Source: Swaminathania salitolerans (GTDB lineage Bacteria; Pseudomonadota; Alphaproteobacteria; Acetobacterales; Acetobacteraceae). From it: a stretch of DNA of 64,000 nucleotides. Under the pieces are notes generated by a model. It did not search any database. It worked only from the letters and a program-made list of their open reading frames with translations, and had not been told where the DNA came from. Made by a program: the position numbers and the translations under genes. The DNA is taken from contig NZ_BJVC01000004.1 of assembly GCF_007988945.1 (NCBI RefSeq), positions 1 through 64,000 of the forward strand, in the 5' to 3' direction. Shown here piece after piece: positions 47,004 through 56,798 of the stretch (positions are counted from its first letter, which is position 1; every line of letters begins with the position of its first letter).

Positions 47004-48674
47004 ATGACTTCCGTAAGCCCTCTCGCCGGCAAGACACTGCCACCGTCCGATCTTGCGGATATTCCGGCCCTGATCAGCGCGTATTACAACCGCAAGCCGG
47101 ACCCGGCCATCGCGACCCAGCGTGTCTCGTTCGGAACGTCGGGGCATCGCGGCTCCTCGCTCCATACCAGCTTCAACGAGAACCATATTCTCGCCATCTG
47201 CGAGGCAATCTGCCGCCATCGCAAGGAACGGGGCATCGACGGGCCTTTGTTCATCGGCATCGATTCCCATGCCCTGTCCGAACCGGCGCAGCGTTCGGCG
47301 ATCGAGGTCTTCGCCGCGCATGGCGTGGAGGTACGCATCGATGCCAACGGGCGTTTCACCCCGACCCCGGTCGTCTCGCATGCGATCCTCTCCTACAACA
47401 GGGGGCGCGATACGGGTCTGGCCGACGGCGTGGTCATCACCCCGTCGCATAATCCGCCAGTCGATGGCGGTTTCAAATACAATCCCCCCCATGGCGGTCC
47501 CGCCGATACCGACATCACGGGAACCATCCAGACCATGGCCAATGCGTTCCTGACGTCCGGCCTTCAGGATGTCCGCCGCCTGCCCTATGAGGAGGCGCGC
47601 CGCGCCGATTGCGTGCAGGGCCATGATTTCATCACGCCCTATGTCGAGGATCTGGGCGCAGTGATCGACATGGAGGCGATCCGCAACGCGCCGATCCGTA
47701 TCGGCATCGACCCGCTGGGCGGTGCCGCTCTGGATTACTGGCCTGCGATCATCCGGCGCTACGATCTGAAGGCCACGATCGTCAGCGATGCGCTCGATCC
47801 GGCTTTCGGATTCATGACGGCCGACTGGGATGGACAGATCCGCATGGATTGCTCCTCCCCCTATGCGATGGCACGTCTGATCGGCATGGGGTCGCAATTC
47901 GATGTCGCTTTCGCGACCGATACCGATGCGGATCGGCACGGCATCGTCGCCCGTCCCGACGGGTTGATGAACCCGAATCACTATCTGGCCGTGGCCATCT
48001 GGTATCTCTTCACCCATCGCAAGGCCTGGCCCGCGACCGCCAGGATCGGCAAGACGCTGGTCAGCTCGGCCCTGATCGACCGCGTCGCGAACAGGATCGG
48101 ACGCTCTGTCGTCGAAGTGCCGGTCGGGTTCAAATGGTTCGTCGACGGTCTTTATGACGGCACGCTCGGTTTCGGCGGCGAGGAGAGCGCAGGCGCCTCT
48201 TTCCTCCGGCAGGACGGCAGCGTCTGGTCGACGGACAAGGACGGGCTCATTCTCGGCCTTCTCGCTGCCGAGATCACCGCAGTCACGGGAAAGACGCCGG
48301 CAGAGCATTATCATGCCCTGACGGCCGAACTGGGCGCCCCCTTCTACCAGCGGATCGATGCGGCGGCGAACCCGGCACAGAAAGCCATCCTGTCGAAGCT
48401 CACCCCGGAGCAGCTTCCCATGACCCATCTGGCCGGAGACGCGGTGACCGCCAAGCTCACGCGTGCGCCGGGCAACGATGCGCCGATCGGCGGTCTCAAG
48501 GTCACCACGGAAAACGGCTGGTTTGCCGCGCGCCCCTCGGGGACGGAAGATGTCTACAAGATCTATGCCGAGAGCTTCGTCAGCGAGGCCCATCTGCGTC
48601 AGATCCAGACCGACGCCCAGTCGGCCATTTCCGCATTGTTCGCGCAAAAGACCGATGCGCGCCCGGAAAACTGA
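47004..48674 (+). CDS. pgm: Phosphoglucomutase (alpha-D-glucose phosphate specific)
   Basis: Pgm interconverts glucose-1- and glucose-6-phosphate for glycogen, UDP-glucose and exopolysaccharide synthesis. The 556 residues carry the phosphoserine loop GVVITPSHNPPVDGGFK (Ser near 148), the metal loop DTDADRHG, the sugar-binding GGEESAGAS and the C-terminal phosphate-binding ARPSGTEDVYKIYAESF. The opening SFGTSGHRGSS is typical. It is divergent from the SMP-30 gene. Confidence 0.97.
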   Translation: MTSVSPLAGKTLPPSDLADIPALISAYYNRKPDPAIATQRVSFGTSGHRGSSLHTSFNENHILAICEAICRHRKERGIDGPLFIGIDSHALSEPAQRSAIEVFAAHGVEVRIDANGRFTPTPVVSHAILSYNRGRDTGLADGVVITPSHNPPVDGGFKYNPPHGGPADTDITGTIQTMANAFLTSGLQDVRRLPYEEARRADCVQGHDFITPYVEDLGAVIDMEAIRNAPIRIGIDPLGGAALDYWPAIIRRYDLKATIVSDALDPAFGFMTADWDGQIRMDCSSPYAMARLIGMGSQFDVAFATDTDADRHGIVARPDGLMNPNHYLAVAIWYLFTHRKAWPATARIGKTLVSSALIDRVANRIGRSVVEVPVGFKWFVDGLYDGTLGFGGEESAGASFLRQDGSVWSTDKDGLILGLLAAEITAVTGKTPAEHYHALTAELGAPFYQRIDAAANPAQKAILSKLTPEQLPMTHLAGDAVTAKLTRAPGNDAPIGGLKVTTENGWFAARPSGTEDVYKIYAESFVSEAHLRQIQTDAQSAISALFAQKTDARPEN

Positions 48675-48722
48675 CGCGCGCCCGGGGCGCCCTCCTTGCG
48701 CGCCCCCCTCCCGGCCTTCTCA

Positions 48723-48763
48723 CCCGGGGGTTTTCGCAACCAGCGGATGACGAAAACCCCGGG
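48723..48763 (+). terminator. Hairpin after pgm
   Basis: CCCGGGGTTTTCG and CGAAAACCCCGGG (one extra G in the left arm) form a stem around a 14-nt loop. No T-run follows, so it may be a weak terminator or transcript end stabiliser. Confidence 0.5.
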
Positions 48764-48802
48764 AAGACAGAAGGCACGGGACAACGGACAGAAAGGGTCG
48801 GT

Positions 48803-50500
48803 ATGCGCTTCTCGCGACATCTCGTCACGCTCACGGTACTCTCGCTTTTCGGCGCCCTGCCTCAGGGGCGAACCACAGCCCTCGCAGCCGTTGCGCCGCC
48901 CGGGCGGACGGACGGGCAATTACCGGGCCCGACGTGTGATAAAGAGATCGAGATCGACACGCGCGCCGCCGGGTCGCCCTTCGTTCACAGCTGGGAGAAA
49001 AGCTTCGGATCGGATCGCGCGGATATGGTCCTGACGGAAGGCTATCTCAGGAATGCCGACCGCGCGCGTGCAGCCACGGGTTTCGGTTATGTGCGGTTCC
49101 ACGGGATTTTCGATGACAGCATGGGAATCGTGATACCGGACGGAACCGGTGGCGTGCGCTATAATTTCCGCAAGATCGATGCCGTCTATGACAGTCTCCT
49201 GCGCCATCATCTCCGGCCTTATGTCGAGCTTTCCTTCATGCCCAGCCTGCTCGGCAGCAATCCGCTTCGTCGCAATGGCGGTCTGGAACCGCTCACGAAA
49301 ACCGGCGAGAACGAACCCGCAAGACCGGTCACCGATTTCAGCAAGGGAACGCTCTGGTATCGGGCCAATGTGACGCCCCCGGCACGCATGGCGGAATGGA
49401 ACGCCCTCATCCATGCCTTCGTCACCCATCTCGAGACACGATACGGTCGGGAGGAAATCCGGCGCTGGCCGTTCGAGGTCTGGAACGAGCCGGATCAGGC
49501 GACATGGACGGGCACGCCGCGCATGGCCAGCTATTTCGCCCTGTATGACAATACGGCACGCACCATCAAGAGCGTCGATCCGGCCCTGAAGGTCGGCGGC
49601 CCCGCAACCGGGGCAATACACTGGGTCAGGGAATTCACCGACCATGTGGCCCGGGCGCATGTTCCCGCAGATTTCGTCTCGACCCATATCTATGCGAACG
49701 ATCCGCCCGCTCTGCTTCGCCTCCCTTCCTCGCCCCGGAATACAGGCAATACCGTCTGCGATGCGACGCGCCACGCCCGGGAGATCGTCGATCGTTCCGC
49801 CCGCCCCGGCCTGCCGCTCTATATCTCCGAATTCGGTGCCGACTGGGACATTCACAACGGCAGCGCGGATCGTCCCTGGATCGCTCCCTGGCTGGCCGAG
49901 ACGATCCGGGACTGCGACGGTCTCGCTCCCCTCATGTCCTACTGGACGTTTTCCGATGATTTCGAGGAGCAGGGCATCATGGAAAACGAGCTGCCCGGGG
50001 CCTATGGCCTGCTGAGCACGCATGGCATCCCCAAACCCGCTTTCAACGCTTTCGCCCTGCTTCACCGTCTGGGCACGCAGCGCCTGAAGACCCCCTCGAA
50101 TGCCGATATTCTCGCAACGCGACGCAGGTCGGGCACACTCGCCCTGGCCTTGTGGAACCGTGACAACGCGCGAGAAAAGACGGTCGCCCTCAGGCTCGAG
50201 GGCGTGTCGGACACCACGCAGGCACGGATCGTGATTCTGGATCGCGATCATGGAACGGCCACTGCACGCTTCGACGCCATGGGGCGCCCCGACACCCCGA
50301 CAGAGGCTCAGGCCCGAGCCCTGAGATCGGCAGCCCGTCTGCCGTCACCCCGGACCGCCCCCGAATGCAGGGCGGCGGATCGCTGCGTCGTGACCCTGCC
50401 ACCGGAGAGCCTCGCCCTGCTTGAGATTCCCGCGCAGGGTTCTCGCCGGAACGTGTCCTCGCCTGACGCGACCGATCACTCCCGGGCCGATCACTCATAG
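48803..50500 (+). CDS. Secreted GH39-like glycosidase
   Basis: The product (565 residues) is a clan-A TIM-barrel glycosidase resembling family 39 (beta-xylosidase, alpha-iduronidase). A signal peptide covers about 28 residues (FSRHLVTLTVLSLFGAL). The acid/base Glu is in WPFEVWNEPDQATW (about 235) and the nucleophile Glu in LPLYISEFGADWD (about 343). GFGYVRFHGIFDD is a typical barrel-entry strand. A C-terminal beta-sandwich follows. The substrate is open: xylooligosaccharide, iduronide or an own exopolysaccharide. It follows pgm and its last 10 bp overlap the end of the opposing receptor gene. Confidence 0.85.
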   Translation: MRFSRHLVTLTVLSLFGALPQGRTTALAAVAPPGRTDGQLPGPTCDKEIEIDTRAAGSPFVHSWEKSFGSDRADMVLTEGYLRNADRARAATGFGYVRFHGIFDDSMGIVIPDGTGGVRYNFRKIDAVYDSLLRHHLRPYVELSFMPSLLGSNPLRRNGGLEPLTKTGENEPARPVTDFSKGTLWYRANVTPPARMAEWNALIHAFVTHLETRYGREEIRRWPFEVWNEPDQATWTGTPRMASYFALYDNTARTIKSVDPALKVGGPATGAIHWVREFTDHVARAHVPADFVSTHIYANDPPALLRLPSSPRNTGNTVCDATRHAREIVDRSARPGLPLYISEFGADWDIHNGSADRPWIAPWLAETIRDCDGLAPLMSYWTFSDDFEEQGIMENELPGAYGLLSTHGIPKPAFNAFALLHRLGTQRLKTPSNADILATRRRSGTLALALWNRDNAREKTVALRLEGVSDTTQARIVILDRDHGTATARFDAMGRPDTPTEAQARALRSAARLPSPRTAPECRAADRCVVTLPPESLALLEIPAQGSRRNVSSPDATDHSRADHS

Positions 50501-52794
50501 GTTGCGGACAGACCGACGATCGCCGCGAAACCGGAGCCGATCTCATAGGTCGGCTGCGACCCGGCAAGCCGACTGCCGAACACGCCGCGCTGGGGTCTGG
50601 CCGCCGCCGTGTAGCCGTAAACAGACGAGAGATAATGCTGATCGGTCACGTTGATCAGGTTCAGCTGGAGAGAGGGCGCAACACGCCCGATCTTCGGCAG
50701 CCTCCGTCCGAGAGAGAGATCGGCCGTCATATAGGCGGGAATACCCTGATCGTTCATGAGCGTGGCGTATTGCGCATCGGAATAGCGGAAATTGAACGTT
50801 CCGAAATTGGCTCCGTCATCGTAACTCAGCCCGAAATTCGCTAGGAATCTGGGCGCGCCGGGCTCCTGCTTGCCTTTGGTCGGCAGATAGTCACCCTGAT
50901 AGGCAATGTTGTTGCCGATCCTGCTTTTCATGAACTGGCCGGACGCATGCAGACTGAGCCCATGCCAGGGGCGCGTCCCCAGCTCGAGCTGCACACCGTC
51001 CGCCGACTGCCCGCCCGCATCGATCGCCTGTGAAATCAGGTTCGTCGTTCCGGGAACGTAGCTCGTACTCGTGATCTGGTGATGGGTCATGTTGTAGTGG
51101 AAATAGGCGAGATTGGCGATCAGGGCGCCGGAATAGCGATAGCCGATTTCCTCCCCGATCATGTATTCCGGCTCGTATGGGTCGAGCGGCCGGGATTGCG
51201 GCCTGCCCGTGAACACGGAATAGGTCGAGACCTGCGAGGACAGGGTATTGGGCATGCGATACCCTGTGGTCCCGTTGACATAGATCTGATGCGCGTCGGC
51301 GAAACGGTAGCTGAGCAGGATCTGGGGCACCGGGACGAAGACATTGCGCACGGATTTGTAGGGATCGGCTCCGGGCAGGTCCATCGTGTATTGTCGGCTG
51401 ACCATGGCCGTTTTCAGCCCTGCATCCACGGTCAGCTTCCCGCCGAGAAGACTGATCCGGTCGTTGAGCGCGATGGCGTTGAGCTGTTGCATCGCATTCT
51501 GCGCGTCTTCGGTCAGGCGCCTTCCGCCGAAAACCGTCAGATATCCCGAAGACCGCGTCCATTGGCCCTGGGCGCTGAGCGGATAATAATAACGCTCCAC
51601 CGCCTGGTTCGCATAGGAATACCAGTAGGAAACGCTGAGCGTATTGAAGGATTTCTGCCAGCGACCGACAAGGCTGAGACCCGATGAGATCGTGAACCAG
51701 GGATTGTTCACCACGGCCTGGATCCTCCGGGAGGAGGGCGGATAACCGTCGAGATGATCGTAGCGCTGCGTGCCCAGATACCCGTTCGATACGGGAACCG
51801 GCGTACCCCAGCTGTAAGGTCCGTTGAACCGGACCGAATAGGCGGTGGCGTCGAGCGAGAGACCATGAGCGAAGGCGAAATGGTTCTTGAGTGCACCGAA
51901 GACGGTGCCGGTATTGGATTTGTAGATCTGGTAATAGCCCGGCGACGTCGGATCGGTATTGGCCGTGTATCCTATGCCGTATTGCTGCCACTGCGCCTGG
52001 GTCGGATAGAGCCAGGATGTCTGGTCGGCCTTGGTGTAGCCGAAGACCAGCTCGGACTCGCTCTTGTGGCCCCATTGACGCGTCAGGGCAGCATCCATAT
52101 GCCACCGGCTCACCGATCCGGGGCCACGCCAGAGATTGCCGCTGGAATACGAACCCGAGACGAAGCCGTAAACCTTGCTGTGTCCGATCTCTCCGGTATC
52201 GAAACGGACGAATTCCTTGTTCACGCTGCGCGTTCCGCCCGAGGCCTGACCAAAAAGCACCGGATGGGTCGCGGGCCGACGCAGGCTCATGCTGATCTGG
52301 GCTCCGACAGCATTATAGACCGGCGCATTCATATCGGACGATCCCTGCATGACCGAAATGGCCCCCATGTTCTCGGGATCGACCATGGACGTCGTATAGA
52401 CGCTGTAGGTAAACGGATTGGCGGCAGGAATCCCCTCATAGATCACTCCGATCTCCGTCCGGTCCAGTCCGCGGATATGGAAGGATTCGAACGATGTCGT
52501 CAGAGGGCCCTGGCTCGAGGCGACGACGCCGGGCAGGTTGGCAATCAGCCCGGCAGGGGTAGACATGGGCGATTGCTTCGAGATGAAGTCCGAGGTCAGG
52601 GTGCTGACGGTCTTGGGCACGGTATGCACGACCATCATCCCTCCACCGGCCTGATGATGGCGTGCCGTGACCCGTACATGCTCGACCGGAGCCTTGTCGG
52701 CCGGACGCAGTGCCGGGGGAGGTTCGGAACCACGAGCGAGTGCAGAAGAAAGATACCCGAAAGCGAGTATCGTCGAAGAAAGAAAATATCTCAT
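50491..52794 (-). CDS. TonB-dependent outer-membrane receptor
   Basis: The 767-residue receptor has a signal peptide (~20 residues), a plug domain (PAGLIANLPGVVASSQG, FHIRGLDRTEIGVIYEGIPA) and a 22-strand barrel ending with LQLNLINVTDQHYLSS and a short terminal strand. No TonB box was identified with confidence (VEHVRVTA is a candidate). The ligand is unknown; the gene opposes a glycosidase. The last codons give TYE, so the terminal aromatic is not the final residue. Likely partner: the TonB cluster at 37-41 kb. Confidence 0.92.
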   Translation of the reverse strand: MRYFLSSTILAFGYLSSALARGSEPPPALRPADKAPVEHVRVTARHHQAGGGMMVVHTVPKTVSTLTSDFISKQSPMSTPAGLIANLPGVVASSQGPLTTSFESFHIRGLDRTEIGVIYEGIPAANPFTYSVYTTSMVDPENMGAISVMQGSSDMNAPVYNAVGAQISMSLRRPATHPVLFGQASGGTRSVNKEFVRFDTGEIGHSKVYGFVSGSYSSGNLWRGPGSVSRWHMDAALTRQWGHKSESELVFGYTKADQTSWLYPTQAQWQQYGIGYTANTDPTSPGYYQIYKSNTGTVFGALKNHFAFAHGLSLDATAYSVRFNGPYSWGTPVPVSNGYLGTQRYDHLDGYPPSSRRIQAVVNNPWFTISSGLSLVGRWQKSFNTLSVSYWYSYANQAVERYYYPLSAQGQWTRSSGYLTVFGGRRLTEDAQNAMQQLNAIALNDRISLLGGKLTVDAGLKTAMVSRQYTMDLPGADPYKSVRNVFVPVPQILLSYRFADAHQIYVNGTTGYRMPNTLSSQVSTYSVFTGRPQSRPLDPYEPEYMIGEEIGYRYSGALIANLAYFHYNMTHHQITSTSYVPGTTNLISQAIDAGGQSADGVQLELGTRPWHGLSLHASGQFMKSRIGNNIAYQGDYLPTKGKQEPGAPRFLANFGLSYDDGANFGTFNFRYSDAQYATLMNDQGIPAYMTADLSLGRRLPKIGRVAPSLQLNLINVTDQHYLSSVYGYTAAARPQRGVFGSRLAGSQPTYEIGSGFAAIVGLSATYE

Positions 52795-52887
52795 CGCAGA
52801 ATCCGGCTGAACAGGAAAAACCCGGATTAGGCAGAAATATGCATTCCTTCTACCGATTCAGATAAATTTCATATCGGTGACAGTATA

Positions 52888-52912
52888 ATATTCACGAACG
52901 ACACATGAATAT
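52888..52912. promoter_or_regulatory. Inverted repeat before the TonB receptor gene
   Basis: ATATTCA (52888-52894) and TGAATAT (52906-52912) face each other over 11 bp, near a TATAAT-like element. It may be an operator of the receptor gene or the end hairpin of the b561 gene. Confidence 0.3.
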
Positions 52913-53505
52913 CATTTCGGTGTTTTTTTCTTTCCAACATCCCCTGCGAACATCATGCGCCGCATGACCCCGTCGCGTCGCACCAGACCGTGCCAGAGCG
53001 CCGCTCCCGCATGGAGTACGATCAGCGCGGCAAACATCCATCCGGACCAGCGATGCACGACCCCGAGCACGGGCTCGAACCGGATTGCGCCGGAGAGCGG
53101 CAGGAGCGGCCAGTCGAACAGGCCGAAAACGCCGATCGGCATGTCGGGATCGTCGATCGAGGCCAGAGCCCAGCCGGTCAGGGGGGACAGGATCTGGCAG
53201 ACATAAAGTCCGCCATGAGTCCCCGATGCGAGCCGTGGGAGAAGCGACGGCACAGGCCCGGCATGGAAACAGGAGGACGGCAGGGCGGGAGGTCGATGGG
53301 TCAGGCGCCATGCGATGCGACATGCGACCAGAGCCAGAATCGTCACGCCCAGCGCCCTGTGGGTCAGGAAAACGGAAAACGACAGCTCGCCCGGAAGAGC
53401 GAGATGAACCATGGCGAGGCCGATGACGATCTGGGTCCCCACCAGGGCGGCGATGGCCCAGTGCAAGCCGATCGCCACAGCGGAATACCGCGCCATCGCG
53501 CTCAC
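52912..53505 (-). CDS. Cytochrome b561-type membrane cytochrome
   Basis: CybB-type cytochromes move electrons between quinol, superoxide or partners across the inner membrane. The 197 residues form about four membrane spans with likely haem His ligands in AIGLHWAIAAL, FLTHRALGVT, VVHRWSGWM and IVLHAGAALWHGL. It starts 15 bp after the pseudoazurin stop and is the last gene of katG-pseudoazurin-b561. The context suggests delivery of quinol electrons to the periplasmic copper protein; this is inference. Confidence 0.88.
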   Translation of the reverse strand: MSAMARYSAVAIGLHWAIAALVGTQIVIGLAMVHLALPGELSFSVFLTHRALGVTILALVACRIAWRLTHRPPALPSSCFHAGPVPSLLPRLASGTHGGLYVCQILSPLTGWALASIDDPDMPIGVFGLFDWPLLPLSGAIRFEPVLGVVHRWSGWMFAALIVLHAGAALWHGLVRRDGVMRRMMFAGDVGKKKTPK

Positions 53506-53520
53506 GGGACCCGTTCCGGC

Positions 53521-53985
53521 TCAGTGATGATCGACATCGTCGAAGAGCTTCGCAAAGCGCGCCTTGGCCGCACCGGGCTGGGAGACTGCCTTGAGCTTCG
53601 CCTCGTTATCGGCATTGTCCACCTCGACAAGCCCGACCATGCCCAGGAAATAATGGGGCAGGCATTTGTAGCCATACAGGCCGGGCTTCGTGAAAGTCAC
53701 GTTCAGATCATGTCCGATCCGGCCGGAAAAACCCTGCGCGCCCTCCGGGATCATGCCCGGGATCGACTGGACGTTGTGCCCCGGATCGGCGGCGATGAAA
53801 TGGACGGTATCGCCGGAATGGATATGGACGACGGCCGGGTCGAAACCGCGTCCGCCTTCTTTCGTGTGGCTGAGCATACGGACGTCCACCGTGGCGGCGT
53901 TGGCCGGAGATGCGGCCCCTGCAGCGACGAGAGACGCAAGAAAAAGGGAAGCGGAAAGCGCATGACGCATGATCGTGTGTCTCAT
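53521..53985 (-). CDS. Pseudoazurin-type blue copper protein
   Basis: This is a small periplasmic electron carrier. A signal peptide (to ANA near residue 31) precedes a cupredoxin fold with the four copper ligands visible: His in DPGHNVQSIPG, Cys in YGYKCLPHYFLGM, then His and Met in the same segment. Length is 154, or 149 if the second ATG is used. A C-terminal extension of ~30 residues (ADNEAKLKAVSQPGAAKARF) is typical of pseudoazurin. It lies between katG (56 bp) and the b561 gene (15 bp). Confidence 0.93.
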   Translation of the reverse strand: MRHTIMRHALSASLFLASLVAAGAASPANAATVDVRMLSHTKEGGRGFDPAVVHIHSGDTVHFIAADPGHNVQSIPGMIPEGAQGFSGRIGHDLNVTFTKPGLYGYKCLPHYFLGMVGLVEVDNADNEAKLKAVSQPGAAKARFAKLFDDVDHH

Positions 53986-54041
53986 GATGGGAGGCCCGCC
54001 TGCGTCCGGAAGAGGCAGGCGGGCCGGGTTTCGGGAGAGGA

Positions 54042-56297
54042 TCAGTCGCGACGCAGGTCGAAACGATCGAGGGTCATGACCTTCGTCCAGGCCTTGGCGA
54101 AATCGTTGACGAACTTCTTCTGCCCGTCATCGGAGGCATAGACCTCGGCAACGGCGCGGAGTTCGGCATTCGCTCCGAAGATCAGATCGACCGAGGAGGC
54201 GCTCCAGCGCTTCTTGTCGGACTCGCGGTCGAAACCTTCATAGACCCCGGGCCGGGCAGAGGATTTCTGCCAGCGTGTCGACATGTCGAGCAGGTTGACG
54301 AAGAAGGCGTTGTCCAGCGTTCCCGGATGGGTCGTGAGCACGCCTTGCTGCGAGTGACCGCTATTCACGTCGAGAACACGCAGCCCACCGAGAAGCACCG
54401 TCATCTCAGGCACCGTCAGCTCGAGATTGCTCGCCCGATCGACAAGCATCTGGGTCGGCGATTTCTCGTCGGGCACCGAGCGGTAATAATTGCGGAAGGC
54501 ATCCGCATCGAGCTCGAGCAGAGAGAAGGAAGCCTTGTCGGTCTGCGCGGCTGTGGCATCGACACGACCGGGCGCGAAAGGCAGGTCGAGTGTGACACCG
54601 GCCTTTCTGGCCGCCTGCTCGACCCCGACATTGCCGGCAAGCACGATGACATCGGCGAGCGAAACCTTCCGCCCCTGATGATCGCCCGCGTTGAAGCGCT
54701 TCTGGATCGCCTCGAGACGCGGCAGGACCTTGCGCAGTTCGGACGGATCGTTCACCGCCCAGTTGCTCTCAGGGGCAAGGCGGATCCGCGCCCCGTTGGC
54801 GCCGCCACGATGGTCGGATGTGCGGAAAGACGCAGCCGACGCCCAGGCCGTCTTGATCATCTCGCGTCCGGACAGCCCCGAACCGGCGATCATGTGCTTG
54901 AGGGTCTCGATATCCGCCTTGTTGACGGCAGCCCCCTGGGCGGCAGGCAGGGGATCCTGCCAGAGGAAATCGGCGGCCGGAACCTCGGATCCGAAATAGC
55001 GCGACTTCGGTCCCATGTCGCGATGGGTGAGCTTGAACCAGGCCCGGGCGAAGGCATCGGCGAACTGCTCGGGATGCTGCGCCCAGCGTGCGATGATGGC
55101 GTGATAGGCCGGATCGGTCTTCAGCGCGATATCGGTGGTGAACATCATCAGCGGATGCAGCTTGTTCGGGTCGCTCGCATCGGGAACGATGTTTTCGGCA
55201 TCCTTCGGCTTCCACTGCACCGCGCCGGCCGGGCTCCTGGTCTTTACCCAGTCATGCCCGAGAAGATTGTCGAGATATTGCGAGGTGAAGTGGATCGGAT
55301 CGGCCGACCAGGCGCCCTCCAGACCGCTCGTGATGGCATCCGTGGCCTTGAGCTTTCCCTTGACGCAATGATTCGCCCAGCCAAGCCCCTGCTGCTCGAC
55401 CGGTGCACCGGCGGGTGCGGCACCGACGCATTTATCGGCGGGCGCGGCGCCATGCGACTTGCCGAAGGTATGGCCGCCTGCGATGAGTGCGACGGTTTCC
55501 TCGTCGTCCATCGCCATGCGTCCGAAGGCAAGCCGGATCATCTTGGCGGATTCGGCCGGATCAGGCACACCGTTCGGCCCTTCCGGATTGACGTAGATGA
55601 GCCCCTTGGTGGTCGAGGCGAGCGGCTTCTGCAGATGTCCGGCCGCATTGACGCGCGACGATTTTACCTGCGCATCGACGTTCGAGGTCATGAACCTGGT
55701 GCCCGGGCCCCAGTAGATGAGCTCCGATTCCCAGTCATCCGGACGACCTCCGGCAAAGCCGATCGTCTTGAATCCCATGGATTCGAGCGAGACGTTTCCG
55801 GTCAGGACCATCAGGTCGCCCCAGGAGAGGTTGCGACCATATTTCTTCTTGATCGGCCAGAGCAGACGACGCGCCTTGTCGAGACTTGCATTGTCAGGCC
55901 AGCTGTTGAGCTGCTCGAAACGCTGCTCGGCACCCTCTTCGCCGCCGCGGCCATCCATCGCACGATAGGTTCCGGCAGCGTGCCATGCCATACGGACGAA
56001 GAAAGGCGCATAGGTGCCGTAATCGGCAGGCCACCAGGGCTGGGACTGCGTCAGGATCTTGCGTATGTCGGCCTTGACGGCCTCGAGATCGAGCTTCTGG
56101 AAATCGCGCGTGTAATCGAAATCCGCGCCGTAAGGGTTGGATTCACTGTCATGCATCCGCAGCGGGGCAAGACTCAGGCGGGTCGGCCAGAAGAAATCGT
56201 TGGGTTTTTCGATACCATCGGCACGGGCGGCGTGCGGCGTGGCCGTAAGGGTCGTGGTCGCAATCAGTGCGGCCATACCGAATTTCAGAATTTTCAT
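54042..56297 (-). CDS. katG: Exported catalase-peroxidase KatG
   Basis: KatG removes hydrogen peroxide by catalase and peroxidase activity. The start is the ATG of [17 protein letters not shown], behind GGAGTCCGGAA; the N-terminus is a clear Sec signal peptide (cleaved near ARADG, residue ~27), so this version is periplasmic. The distal site [11 protein letters not shown] (Arg, Trp, His), the Tyr of [11 protein letters not shown] and the proximal His of [11 protein letters not shown] are all intact, as is the second, non-haem domain. Length is 751. Periplasmic KatG (KatP-like) is less common than cytosolic KatG. It heads an operon with pseudoazurin and b561. Confidence 0.95.
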   Translation of the reverse strand: MKILKFGMAALIATTTLTATPHAARADGIEKPNDFFWPTRLSLAPLRMHDSESNPYGADFDYTRDFQKLDLEAVKADIRKILTQSQPWWPADYGTYAPFFVRMAWHAAGTYRAMDGRGGEEGAEQRFEQLNSWPDNASLDKARRLLWPIKKKYGRNLSWGDLMVLTGNVSLESMGFKTIGFAGGRPDDWESELIYWGPGTRFMTSNVDAQVKSSRVNAAGHLQKPLASTTKGLIYVNPEGPNGVPDPAESAKMIRLAFGRMAMDDEETVALIAGGHTFGKSHGAAPADKCVGAAPAGAPVEQQGLGWANHCVKGKLKATDAITSGLEGAWSADPIHFTSQYLDNLLGHDWVKTRSPAGAVQWKPKDAENIVPDASDPNKLHPLMMFTTDIALKTDPAYHAIIARWAQHPEQFADAFARAWFKLTHRDMGPKSRYFGSEVPAADFLWQDPLPAAQGAAVNKADIETLKHMIAGSGLSGREMIKTAWASAASFRTSDHRGGANGARIRLAPESNWAVNDPSELRKVLPRLEAIQKRFNAGDHQGRKVSLADVIVLAGNVGVEQAARKAGVTLDLPFAPGRVDATAAQTDKASFSLLELDADAFRNYYRSVPDEKSPTQMLVDRASNLELTVPEMTVLLGGLRVLDVNSGHSQQGVLTTHPGTLDNAFFVNLLDMSTRWQKSSARPGVYEGFDRESDKKRWSASSVDLIFGANAELRAVAEVYASDDGQKKFVNDFAKAWTKVMTLDRFDLRRD

Positions 56298-56366
56298 TTC
56301 CGGACTCCACAACAGGAAGCAGCGACCTCGAAACTCTATTGGCCACTACTGTTGCCCTCCTCCTAG

Positions 56367-56403
56367 ATAGTCCCGACTTATTGCTCCAACCGTTTGTTTC
56401 TAT
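56367..56403 (-). promoter_or_regulatory. OxyR-like binding site upstream of katG
   Basis: On the minus strand: ATAG-N7-CGGT-N7-ATAA-N7-CTAT. Compared with ATAG-N7-CTAT-N7-ATAG-N7-CTAT it matches 13 of 16 core bases with exact 7-bp spacings. It lies about 70 bp before the katG start. No oxyR is in the window. Confidence 0.5.
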
Positions 56404-56798
56404 ATCTCTGACAGGAATTACCCCGTTGGAAACATGAGGACGAACGGTGTCGACAGACTCTCGGCGATATCCGCCCGCGCGGGGATCGCGTGACCGATCG
56501 TCACCGGTACGACCGCGGGAAAGAAAGGCTGGGAGAAACCCTGAAAAAAAACCGACTCATGAAACGGGAGCGCAAGCGCCAGAGACAGAGGCGCCAGAGA
56601 CAGCGGCGCCAGAGGCAGCGGCGTGAGACACAGGGAGCGGAGACGACGGCCAGAAAGCACAGCCGGAGAGGGCGCCCGGAAAGCGAACCCGTTAACTGCG
56701 CCCGGAAACTGCGCCTTGGGACGGCAGCCGGGGACAGAAAGCCGGGGACAACGCAAGGCTACGTCACCGCCATTCGCGATCCATCCTGAGGCAGAACG
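56404..56798. other. Gene-free region between katG promoter and hemC
   Basis: I see no supported gene in ~395 bp. Two overlapping frames (rich in Arg/Gln, or in Leu/Ala/Pro) are created by a 15-bp DNA repeat. A direct repeat of AGCCGGGGACA occurs at about 56727-56751. No hemC terminator is evident. Confidence 0.5.
56576..56635. repeat. 15-bp tandem repeat, about four units
   Basis: Units begin GCGCCAGAGACAGAG (56576), GCGCCAGAGACAGCG (56591), GCGCCAGAGGCAGCG (56606) and GCGTGAGACACAGGG (56621, degenerate). Confidence 0.8.

Noticed and set aside
56418-56789. Two frames over the 15-bp repeat (Leu/Ala/Pro-rich leftward; Arg/Gln-rich rightward)
   Set aside because: Periodic sequence made by the DNA repeat, no ribosome binding site, no signal of selection for protein.
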